Assembly (NCBI GenBank): GCA_959018215.1
Contig: CAUEKL010000038.1
Coordinates: 1-14,631, forward strand
Direction: 5' to 3'
From: an uncultured Gemmiger sp.
GTDB taxonomy: Bacteria > Bacillota > Clostridia > Oscillospirales > Ruminococcaceae
DNA length: 14,631 bases
Shown here: piece after piece, positions 8,501 through 14,159 of the stretch
Layout of the letters: the number at the start of each line of letters is the position of its first letter
How positions within the stretch are numbered: the stretch's first letter is position 1
The notes under the pieces: generated by a model
What the model was told of the DNA's origin: nothing
Seen by the model: only the letters and a program-made list of their open reading frames with translations
Databases searched by the model: none
Program-made: the position numbers and the translations under genes

Positions 8501-9823
8501 CGCATCTGCCTGAAAGGCTACCACCGCATTGTGGATGACATCGAGATGCTGCCCTATATTCCCGCGGCCTGTGACCGGGATATCTTTGAGTACAACGAGC
8601 TCAACGCCAGCATCTTCTTCCACACCCGGCGGTTCCTTTTGCAGGGGGAAGCCCAGCAGGAGCAGAACTTCCCCCAATGCTGGATCGAAAGCGGGCTGGT
8701 GCACCCGGCCTTTGCCGATGCCTTTGCGGAAGCCTTCTCCCGCCTGCGTCTGCGGGATGAACCGGGGCAGATGCAGCTGCAGCTGCGGGCCAAAAGCGGA
8801 GAATACGAATGGTTCCGCCTGAGCCTGCAGCATATGAGCCAGCAATTGCAGGATCTGGACACGGTGCTGGTACTGGTGGAACCCATGGGGGCCGAGCGCA
8901 CCCAGGAAGTGGAATACATGCGGATGCGGCGGTTTTATCAGGTGCTGCTGGGCGAGGCCATTGCCTATGCCGAGGTGGACCTGGACCGGGATGAGCTGCA
9001 GGCGGCAGGCGGTGTGTGGCATTGCTATGAAAAGGAATACCTGCACACCGGGCGTCACTTCTTCCAGGCCCTGAGCGAAGCTCTGGGCCACAGCCTGACC
9101 CGGGAAGAAATGCAGGCCCTGCACAATTATGCCGACCCCAACGCCCGGGAGCAGCTGTTTGCGGAGGGCAATCTCAGCCACCGCTTCTATTACCGGCGCA
9201 GCATCGGCAACGAGCTGCACTGGGTGGAGCTCACCGTCTATCTGTTCCGGGAACAGCTGTCCGGCAGCGTGTACGCCCTGCTCTATCTCAAGGATGTGAA
9301 CGCCGAGAAGGAGCGGGAACTGGCCCAGCTGGATGCCGCCAACCGGGACCCCCTCACCGAGATCTACAACCGCACCGCCTTTGAGCGGGAGATGACCCGC
9401 AGCATCATCGAGTCCACCGCCAGCCCCTGCGGCTATCTGCTGCTGCTGGACGTGGACAACTTCAAGCAGATCAACGACAAGCACGGTCATATTGAAGGGG
9501 ACACCATGCTCAAGACCGTGTCCCGGCAGCTGCTGCAGACCTTCCGCAAAGGGGACGTGATCGGCCGGATGGGCGGGGACGAGTTCCTGGTGTACATCCG
9601 GGGCAGCATTCCCCGGGACAGCCTGGAACAGCGCCTGCAGCGCTTTTTGGATCAGCTGCGCCTCAACTCCGGCAATGTGCTGACCTGCAGCATGGGCCTG
9701 ACCTGTGTCACCAGCGAACACTTTGACTACGGCCGCAGCCTGGAACGGGCGGACAACGCCATGTACCACAGCAAGCGCAACGGCAAAAACGGCTATACCT
9801 TCTATGAGGACCTCCATTCCTGA
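5576..9823 (+). CDS. Multidomain c-di-GMP protein: PAS–GGDEF(degenerate)–EAL–PAS–GAF–PAS repeats–GGDEF
   Basis: A predicted cytoplasmic enzyme of 1415 residues that both breaks and makes cyclic di-GMP; no signal peptide or membrane segment is seen. Order: PAS (about 22–125); degenerate GGDEF (about 155–280) with VGDCY at 206–210, so not a cyclase; EAL phosphodiesterase (about 295–540) with the metal and catalytic set present (Glu327 of EAL, Asn385, Glu417, Asp447–Asp448, Lys468, Glu504, Gln524); PAS (about 582–685) with Cys621, Cys632 and Cys635; GAF (about 695–855); three PAS-like segments (about 870–990, 1000–1105, 1112–1245); and a C-terminal GGDEF (about 1255–1410) with GGDEF at 1333–1337 and an RKGD product-inhibition site at 1324–1327. 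The start at 5576 has GGGGGA 5 nt upstream and follows the promoter; the frame stays open 313 codons further upstream, antisense to the MerR gene, which is not coding. No strong terminator follows the gene. Confidence 0.95.
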   Translation: MDYDMKKLTREARDALNFLGESSHEYYFYYNFHDRMAVFSRNTWERFALPRTEENTCTPRQLYEIVHPQDRPILAMQFRRLCRGEVTSYEGRYRLRAHAGEYVWVSSCGKSQIGEKGHPQWMIGRVAPCESEFTEQPDVFDLNRLKQDAEIYLEEKTPASLLVIGVDNLRSINLKHGRRYGDTVLSRLYATFEEAVYGRQRVYHTVGDCYAAILPYMDEDQATKVFHYVRKRMADCCTLSAGCVPLLTYRIPDAETLYQYAEVTLATAKRQGRDKIVFFSAEDYEKELSVLELKDELTRSVEQNFHGFSVVYQPQVRTDNLCLYGAEALLRYWSEKRGAVPPTEFIPLLEQSGQIGKVGLWVLQQALAQCGIWREQVPDFHMSVNLSFAQLYEESIARDVLDALKESGLPGSALTLEVTESLELVEYTRINEIFRLWKLSGIEISVDDFGTGYSGLSRLKELEVDEIKIDGMFVSNIHRSAYNYRLLSNMIQLAESSRIRVCCEGVENEEELRILQELGPMLLQGYLIARPCTTAQLEALFLEENNPACRERQGRMRAMLTCLTAETLPDFCCDEGELALKVLNSESNIYYISDPETYELYYLNPAGQSLFGVRDYQGRKCYRVLQGRDAPCPNCTNPQLRQDSFHVWDHYNEYCKRHFLLRDKLIEFRGRPMRLEIASDITKHENVSRDTGERLSFAQKIVENTAILSGDGCYADAVDKVLASVGQYYHADRAYLFEPTPGRKGFWSNTFEWCASGVEPQHDNLQKVPPEALRRWMDQFERERSVLILNLDTIRAQNPDEWQVLQAQNITRLIAVPLRDGGRTIGFIGVDNPRTSIRDDSQIRVLANFLITRLHQERSEHRYRKLMHTDSQDVFARLGLGLWVIYQDPESGQRTMLGDDTMNRTLGMAGTMGEAECYQFWYNRINPGYYEYVDRSMKNMVSSGKVIQLEYTWKHPQRGDVMVRCTGVRTADETGRICLKGYHRIVDDIEMLPYIPAACDRDIFEYNELNASIFFHTRRFLLQGEAQQEQNFPQCWIESGLVHPAFADAFAEAFSRLRLRDEPGQMQLQLRAKSGEYEWFRLSLQHMSQQLQDLDTVLVLVEPMGAERTQEVEYMRMRRFYQVLLGEAIAYAEVDLDRDELQAAGGVWHCYEKEYLHTGRHFFQALSEALGHSLTREEMQALHNYADPNAREQLFAEGNLSHRFYYRRSIGNELHWVELTVYLFREQLSGSVYALLYLKDVNAEKERELAQLDAANRDPLTEIYNRTAFEREMTRSIIESTASPCGYLLLLDVDNFKQINDKHGHIEGDTMLKTVSRQLLQTFRKGDVIGRMGGDEFLVYIRGSIPRDSLEQRLQRFLDQLRLNSGNVLTCSMGLTCVTSEHFDYGRSLERADNAMYHSKRNGKNGYTFYEDLHS

Positions 9824-9854
9824 AAAGCGGCAGAATTTTCCGCCCTTGCGGCTC

Positions 9855-9883
9855 TTGACATTTTCCGCTGCCGGCAGTACTAT
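9855..9883 (+). promoter_or_regulatory. Promoter upstream of the MATE gene leader
   Basis: A consensus -35 TTGACA (9855–9860), 17-bp spacer and TACTAT (9878–9883). It lies about 165 bp before the MATE start, leaving a long untranslated leader. The ptsH promoter uses the same TACTAT -10 at the same spacing. Confidence 0.8.
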
Positions 9884-10046
9884 GTATACCGTTGTTAAAC
9901 CGTCCCTTTTTGGGAACGGATGTGGATTTTAGGTAAACAAGATTACTTTTCGCCACACGAGTATGCCCTTCGTTCCGGGCAGCCCGTGTGGCTTTTTTTG
10001 CCTGTCCGCCTTTTTTACTCTCCCACAGAAAGAGGAACCCGCCCCT
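9884..10046 (+). promoter_or_regulatory. Structured leader of the MATE gene, probable attenuator
   Basis: The leader holds a small hairpin (CCGTCCC 9900–9906 with GGGaACGG 9912–9919), then an ATG at 9920 that opens a reading frame beginning MWILGKQDYFSPHEY, then a full intrinsic terminator (9952–9999), and finally the AGAGGA ribosome site of the MATE gene. TGTGG (9921–9925) can pair with CCACA (9953–9957) in the 5' arm of the terminator, which would give a mutually exclusive antiterminator of only 5 bp. The ribosome site for the leader frame is weak (GGGA only 4 nt away). Whether the sensor is a translating ribosome, a protein or a ligand cannot be told. I do not recognise a named riboswitch class. 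Confidence 0.55.
9952..9999 (+). terminator. Intrinsic terminator inside the MATE leader
   Basis: The outer stem GCCACACG (9952–9959) pairs perfectly with CGTGTGGC (9985–9992). An inner stem TGCCC (9964–9968) / GGGCA (9977–9981) sits inside it, and seven T residues follow (9993–9999). It lies downstream of the TTGACA promoter and upstream of the MATE start, so it can stop MATE transcription early. It may also stop read-through from the c-di-GMP gene. Confidence 0.88.
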
Positions 10047-11396
10047 ATGGAACAAACCTACATGAAGCAAAAACCCGTTCTGCCCCTGGTGCTGTCCATG
10101 TCGCTGCCCATGGTCCTGTCCATGATGGTATCGTCGCTCTACAACATTGTGGACAGCTACTTTGTGGCCAAAATCAGTGAGCAGGCCATGACCGCCCTGT
10201 CCCTGGTGTTCCCGGTCCAGAACCTCATCAATGCGGTGGCCATCGGCTTTGCCATCGGCATCAATGCGGTCATTTCCTACTACCTGGGCGCCGGGGAGGC
10301 CACCCGCGCCAACCAGGCTGCCACCCAGGGCATGGCCTGCAACGCCCTGCACGGGCTGGTGCTCACGGTGGGCTGCATCGCCTGTATGCCCGCCTTTCTG
10401 GGCTGCTTTACCACCGACACGGTGGTGATCGATATGGGGGTGCGGTACGCCAATGTGGCCTTCCTCTTCTCGACCTTCAACGCCCTTGGAATGGCCTTTG
10501 AAAAAACCTACCAGGCGGCGGGCAAGATGGTCTTGTCCATGATCAGCATGCTCTGCGGCTGTGTGACCAACATCCTGCTGGACCCTGTGCTCATCTTCGG
10601 CCTGGGACCCATTCCCCGCATGGGGATCGAGGGCGCCGCCCTTGCCACCGGTATCGGCCAGGTGGTGAACATGCTGCTGTACCTGATCTTCTACATCCTG
10701 CATCCGCTGAACATCCGCATCAGCCGGGAATTTCTGCGCCCCAACAAAAGGATCCTGGGCCGGCTGTACGCCGTGGGAATTCCTGCCTCCCTGAATCTGG
10801 CGCTGCCCTCCCTGCTCATTTCCGCCCTCAACGTCATCCTGGCGGCCTACTCCCAGGTGTATGTGCTGGTGCTGGGGGTGTACTACAAGCTGCAGACCTT
10901 TTTGTACCTGCCCGCCAACGGCATCGTGCAGGGCATGCGGCCCATCATCGGCTACAACTACGGCGCCGGGGAACGGGAGCGGGTACACAAGATCTACCGG
11001 GTGGCCCTGGCCCTGTCCGCCGCCATCATGGCGGTGGGCACCGTGCTGTGCTGGATGATGCCCGGGCAGCTCATCGGCCTGTTTTCCGAAAATGCGGCCA
11101 CCATCGCCGCCGGTTCCACCGCCCTGCGCATCATCAGCCTGGGCTTTCTGATCTCCTCGGTGTCGGTCATCTCCTCCGGTGCGCTGGAAGGACTGGGCAT
11201 GGGCGGGGCATCCCTCATCATCTCCCTCATGCGCTATACGGTCTTTATCATCCCGGTGGCGTTTCTGCTCAGCCGGTTCTGGCAGGCTGACGGGGTGTGG
11301 CATGCCTTCTGGATCACCGAGGTGGTCACCGCTGTGGTGGGCTACCGGGTCTACCGCAAACGCACTGCCGTGGAGGCGGGCAGTACCTCCCTGTAA
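10047..11396 (+). CDS. MATE-family multidrug/metabolite efflux transporter
   Basis: An inner-membrane antiporter, 449 residues, which is the family's usual size, predicted to export organic cations or drugs using the Na+ or H+ gradient. Twelve hydrophobic segments can be followed, beginning with PLVLSMSLPMVLSMM and the SLYNIVDSYFVA stretch typical of helix 1. The second half repeats this with a GIPASLNLALPSLL segment and the FLYLPANGIVQGMRPIIGYNYGAG region expected around helices 7–8. The ATG at 10047 is chosen because AGAGGA lies about 10 nt upstream and Lys/Gln-rich residues precede helix 1; the frame is open back to 9963 but that codon is inside the terminator hairpin. The next ATG at 10062 is an alternative. 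Substrate unknown. The leader structure suggests inducible expression. Confidence 0.94.
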   Translation: MEQTYMKQKPVLPLVLSMSLPMVLSMMVSSLYNIVDSYFVAKISEQAMTALSLVFPVQNLINAVAIGFAIGINAVISYYLGAGEATRANQAATQGMACNALHGLVLTVGCIACMPAFLGCFTTDTVVIDMGVRYANVAFLFSTFNALGMAFEKTYQAAGKMVLSMISMLCGCVTNILLDPVLIFGLGPIPRMGIEGAALATGIGQVVNMLLYLIFYILHPLNIRISREFLRPNKRILGRLYAVGIPASLNLALPSLLISALNVILAAYSQVYVLVLGVYYKLQTFLYLPANGIVQGMRPIIGYNYGAGERERVHKIYRVALALSAAIMAVGTVLCWMMPGQLIGLFSENAATIAAGSTALRIISLGFLISSVSVISSGALEGLGMGGASLIISLMRYTVFIIPVAFLLSRFWQADGVWHAFWITEVVTAVVGYRVYRKRTAVEAGSTSL

Positions 11397-11403
11397 ACCA
11401 AAA

Positions 11404-11436
11404 CCGCCCGGGGCGCAAGGCTCCGGGCGGTTTTTT
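11404..11436. terminator. Terminator shared by the MATE gene and the convergent EFR1 gene
   Basis: An 11-bp stem (11404–11414 with 11420–11430, one G·T pair) around a short loop is followed on the plus strand by TTTTTT, and on the minus strand by TTTTGGTTT. It is strong for the MATE gene and moderate for the minus-strand gene, which stops 7 bp away. Confidence 0.87.
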
Positions 11437-11442
11437 CTGCGG

Positions 11443-12222
11443 TTATTCGGCCTGGTAGGGTGGGCACTGGTACCGGGGCTTGCCCCGGCTGGTGCGCCCG
11501 TATTCAATGGCATGACTGGGACATCCGCAGATGCAGGCCATGCAGTGGGTGCAGCGGTCTCCCCACACCGGGCGGCCGTCCTGCAGCATGATGTTGCCCA
11601 GTGGGCAGCAGGCGTCACACCGGCCGCAGCCCACACAGGCGTCGGACACGGTGAAAGGACTGGCCTTGATCTGGAAGCGGTAGAAGGCCTGGTTGATCAG
11701 GCCGGATTTCAGTTTGTCCGCCGGGGTCACCGGCAGGGCGGGAAAATTCTGCCCCGCCCGGATCTGTTCGGCAGCCTGTTCCAGGGCCGGATGGGCCGCC
11801 CCCAGCCGGGGCACGTCCCACTTCAGCGCCCGGCGGGCCGCCTCCGGCTCGGGGGCACCGAACATGGCGATATAGTTTTCGGGCATGACGATGGGGGCGG
11901 TGCCGCGGTACACAAACCCCTTGTCCCGGCACAGCTGCCGGTTGGCGGGTTCCGGGTTGCCCACCTCACTGCCGCAGGTCATGACGAAATAGGCGTCCTG
12001 GCTGCCGCCGAACCATCCGCCCCGGATGAACCGCACAAAGATCCGGGGCAGCTGCCAGGCATAGGTGGGGGACACAAAGACCCAGGGCTTGTCCGACGTG
12101 AGGTCGGCGGCGATGCTTTCCCGGATGCAGTGGAAGGCATCGGTGCACACATCCCCCAGTTTATCTGCCAGAAACTCGGCACAGTAGCGGCTGTTGCCGG
12201 TGCCGGTAAAATACACGATCAT
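11443..12222 (-). CDS. EFR1-type flavodoxin–ferredoxin fusion protein
   Basis: A predicted cytoplasmic electron carrier or reductase of 259 residues, common in gut anaerobes; its partner and substrate are unknown. The N-terminal half is flavodoxin-like, starting MIVYFTGTGNSRYCA with the FMN phosphate loop TGTGNS. A bacterial two-cluster ferredoxin domain follows. Cluster motif one is CVGCGRCDACCP (Cys196, 199, 202, 206). Cluster motif two is CTHCMACICGCP (Cys224, 227, 230, 234). All eight ligands are present. The start at 12222 has GGAGGAA 5–7 nt upstream; an upstream ATG at 12243 precedes that site and is rejected. It is divergent from the Gfo/Idh gene and has its own near-consensus promoter. 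Confidence 0.93.
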   Translation of the reverse strand: MIVYFTGTGNSRYCAEFLADKLGDVCTDAFHCIRESIAADLTSDKPWVFVSPTYAWQLPRIFVRFIRGGWFGGSQDAYFVMTCGSEVGNPEPANRQLCRDKGFVYRGTAPIVMPENYIAMFGAPEPEAARRALKWDVPRLGAAHPALEQAAEQIRAGQNFPALPVTPADKLKSGLINQAFYRFQIKASPFTVSDACVGCGRCDACCPLGNIMLQDGRPVWGDRCTHCMACICGCPSHAIEYGRTSRGKPRYQCPPYQAE

Positions 12223-12268
12223 AAAAATTCCTCCCTGATGCAAAGGTTTCCCTTCCGGGATTGGCTAC

Positions 12269-12297
12269 ATTGTATCTCGGCGGGGCAGGTACGTCAA
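12269..12297 (-). promoter_or_regulatory. Promoter of the EFR1-type gene
   Basis: On the minus strand, TTGACG (12297–12292), a 17-bp spacer and TACAAT (12274–12269) lie about 47 bp before the start codon. Only 10 bp separate this -35 from the -35 of the divergent Gfo/Idh promoter. Confidence 0.8.
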
Positions 12298-12307
12298 GGC
12301 CCGGCGG

Positions 12308-12337
12308 TTGCCGGATTTCCCCCGCCCGTGGTATACT
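12308..12337 (+). promoter_or_regulatory. Promoter of the Gfo/Idh gene
   Basis: TTGCCG (12308–12313), an 18-bp spacer and TATACT (12332–12337) preceded by TGG, an extended -10. The -35 overlaps a perfect inverted repeat CCGGC-GGTT-GCCGG (12301–12314). Confidence 0.72.
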
Positions 12338-12383
12338 GTTGGCAGAACCGAACCTCACCTGCCGAAACAAGGAGGAAAACACA

Positions 12384-13373
12384 ATGAAACTGGGAATTCT
12401 GGGGGCCGGCAATATTGCCCGCGTCATGGCAAAAACCGTCCGCCTGCTCAACGAAAACGGACACCCGGAGGTGGAACTGTACGCCGTGGGCGCCCGGGAC
12501 AAGGACCGGGCCGCCGCCTTTGCCGCCGAAAACGGGGTGCAGAAGGCCTTCGGCAGCTATGAGGAGATGCTGGCCGACCCGGCGCTGGAGCTGGTGTACA
12601 TCGCCACGCCCCACTCCCATCATTATCACCACATCAAACTCTGTGCCGATTTCGGCAAGCACATTCTGTGCGAAAAATCCTTTACCGTCAACGCCCGCCA
12701 GGCCCAGGACGCCATCCGCTATGCCCGCAGCAAAGGGGTACTGGTCACCGAGGCCATCTGGACCCGCTACCAGCCCATGCGCCGCCTGATTCGGGAAACG
12801 CTGGATTCCGGCCTCATCGGGGAACCCCGGCTGCTCACCGCCAACCTGGGCTACTTCATCACCGGCAACCACCGGATTGTGGTGCCGGAACTGGCCGGGG
12901 GCGCCCTGCTGGATGTGGGCGTCTACACCCTGAACTTTGCGGAGATGGTCTTCGGCCGTCCCGACGCCGTTCGGGGCTTGTGCACCAAGAACGAGAACGG
13001 GGTGGACCTGACCGACAGCATCACCCTGACCTGGCAGGACGGCCGGGTGGCCAACCTGACCGCCGCCGCCAACGCGGTGTCCGACCGGTACGGGGTCATC
13101 TACGGCACCAAGGGATACATGATGGTGGAAAACATCAACAACCCCCAGGGCCTGCGGGTCTATGATGCCGAAAACCGGCTGATCCACAGCCTGGACTGCC
13201 CGCCCCAGCTCACCGGGTATGAGTACGAGGTGCTGGAGACGGTGGACTGCATCCAAAAGGGCCTGACCGAGTGCCCCTCCATGCCCCACGCCGAGACGGT
13301 GCACATGATGGAGCAGATGGACCATCTGCGGGCCCAGATGGGCATCCGCTACCCCTGCGAGGAGACTGACTGA
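12384..13373 (+). CDS. Gfo/Idh/MocA-family NAD(P)-dependent oxidoreductase
   Basis: A cytoplasmic dehydrogenase of 329 residues, predicted to oxidise or reduce a sugar, inositol or related polyol. The N-terminal Rossmann fold starts MKLGILGAGNIA with the GxGxxA dinucleotide loop, then has IATPHSHHYHH at about 73–83. The catalytic Lys98 lies in CEKS, where most relatives read EKP. The C-terminal alpha/beta domain includes GGALLDVGVYTLNFAE (172–187), as in the dihydrodiol dehydrogenase/glucose–fructose oxidoreductase branch. The start at 12384 has a good AAGGAGG site 8 nt upstream. Substrate and cofactor choice cannot be read from the sequence. Gfo/Idh proteins are very common in gut Firmicutes and often poorly characterised. 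Confidence 0.94.
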   Translation: MKLGILGAGNIARVMAKTVRLLNENGHPEVELYAVGARDKDRAAAFAAENGVQKAFGSYEEMLADPALELVYIATPHSHHYHHIKLCADFGKHILCEKSFTVNARQAQDAIRYARSKGVLVTEAIWTRYQPMRRLIRETLDSGLIGEPRLLTANLGYFITGNHRIVVPELAGGALLDVGVYTLNFAEMVFGRPDAVRGLCTKNENGVDLTDSITLTWQDGRVANLTAAANAVSDRYGVIYGTKGYMMVENINNPQGLRVYDAENRLIHSLDCPPQLTGYEYEVLETVDCIQKGLTECPSMPHAETVHMMEQMDHLRAQMGIRYPCEETD

Positions 13374-13403
13374 GGAATCCCGCGCACCATACAAGCAGGA
13401 GAA

Positions 13404-13442
13404 AACCACCCCCGTGGGGCAGCAGTCCCGGCGGGGGTGGTT
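13404..13442. terminator. Terminator shared by the Gfo/Idh gene and the convergent HD gene
   Basis: A perfect 11-bp stem AACCACCCCCG (13404–13414) / CGGGGGTGGTT (13432–13442), with a possible inner GGG/CCC pairing. The minus strand follows with TTTTCTCC and the plus strand with TTCTGTCT, so both T-tracts are modest and the element is probably bidirectional. Confidence 0.78.
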
Positions 13443-13473
13443 CTGTCTGGGAAAACTGGGAAAAAGGCACGCT

Positions 13474-13974
13474 TCACTGGATCCCGTAAATTTCGGCGCA
13501 GAGGTCCCGCCCCGCTTTGGTGCGGAAAACGGCGTCCATGGCGTGGCGGATGCCTTCTTCGCCCACCCCGTCCTCATACAGGTTGACCAGGAAGTCCGCC
13601 TCCACCAGAATCTGATAATCCGCACCGTCGATGCCGGTGTAGGTGTGGTGGTGCCCCACCAGATAGCAGATGCGGTCCACATCCGCCGGGGCCAGCCCCA
13701 GCTCCTGCAGCATCGGCCGGGCATAGGCGGGGCCTTCCTGCTCCTGCAACTTGCCGGTGCAGCTGCCGTACTTGGCCTCCGCAGGGCGAATGCCGATGTC
13801 GTGCACCAGGGCGGCACACTCCAGCACCAGCTGGGTGTGGTCGTCCAGCCCCTCCATGCGGCCGATGAGCTGGGCAAAGCGGTGCACCTTCATCAGATGC
13901 TGGATGCGTTTGGCGTCTCCTGCGTTGAAGGCAAACATTCTGCGGGTCAGGGAATCAATCAGCGGTGTGTCCAT
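13474..13974 (-). CDS. HD-domain metal-dependent phosphohydrolase (predicted)
   Basis: A small soluble protein of 166 residues with an HD fold. Metal-binding residues can be followed as His31, the paired His58–Asp59 in LVHDIG, the His-rich VGHHHTYTG (108–110) and Asp127 in EADFLVN. HD proteins hydrolyse phosphate esters of nucleotides or related compounds. This one has no RelA/SpoT synthetase part and no HD-GYP motif, so a (p)ppGpp or c-di-GMP role is not supported. The start has AAGGAG 8 nt upstream. It is divergent from the DUF1275-type gene and convergent with the Gfo/Idh gene. Substrate unknown. Confidence 0.9.
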   Translation of the reverse strand: MDTPLIDSLTRRMFAFNAGDAKRIQHLMKVHRFAQLIGRMEGLDDHTQLVLECAALVHDIGIRPAEAKYGSCTGKLQEQEGPAYARPMLQELGLAPADVDRICYLVGHHHTYTGIDGADYQILVEADFLVNLYEDGVGEEGIRHAMDAVFRTKAGRDLCAEIYGIQ

Positions 13975-14026
13975 GGTTCTGCTCCTTTCCGAACCGATGC
14001 GGTATTCTGTCTGTTTTTACCTGTTT

Positions 14027-14055
14027 ATCATACTCCAATCCGGCGGATTTTTCAA
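14027..14055 (-). promoter_or_regulatory. Promoter of the HD-domain gene
   Basis: On the minus strand, TTGAAA (14055–14050), a 17-bp spacer and TATGAT (14032–14027) lie about 53 bp before the start codon. Confidence 0.78.
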
Positions 14056-14094
14056 AAGGTTCCCGTTCCCGGCCCCAACCGGGACAGGAAAAAT

Positions 14095-14122
14095 TTGCGT
14101 TCGGGCCAAAAAGGAGTATAAT
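14095..14122 (+). promoter_or_regulatory. Promoter of the DUF1275-type gene
   Basis: TTGCGT (14095–14100), a 16-bp spacer and a perfect TATAAT (14117–14122). It places the RNA start near 14129, which rules out the in-frame ATG at 14121 as a start. Between this and the divergent HD promoter lies the inverted repeat TCCCGG-CCCCAA-CCGGGA (14067–14084). Confidence 0.75.
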
Positions 14123-14159
14123 GGAAAAGCCGCGAAAGAAATGGGAAAAGAGGCGTACT

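Noticed and set aside
5555..9817. A 1420-codon open frame antisense to the c-di-GMP gene
   Set aside because: It mirrors the sense gene, lacks any recognisable domain, starts without a ribosome site and is explained by high GC in third codon positions of the sense gene.
9824..9854. A terminator directly after the c-di-GMP gene
   Set aside because: Only a 4-bp CCGC/GCGG hairpin without a T-tract is present, which is too weak to call.
9708..11636. A 642-codon minus-strand open frame across the MATE gene
   Set aside because: It crosses the MATE gene, its leader and a terminator, and the translation shows composition bias only.
11179..12387. A plus-strand 402-codon frame over the MATE 3' end and the EFR1 gene
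   Set aside because: It overlaps two well-supported genes in other frames, with two Fe–S motifs on the minus strand, so it is a shadow.
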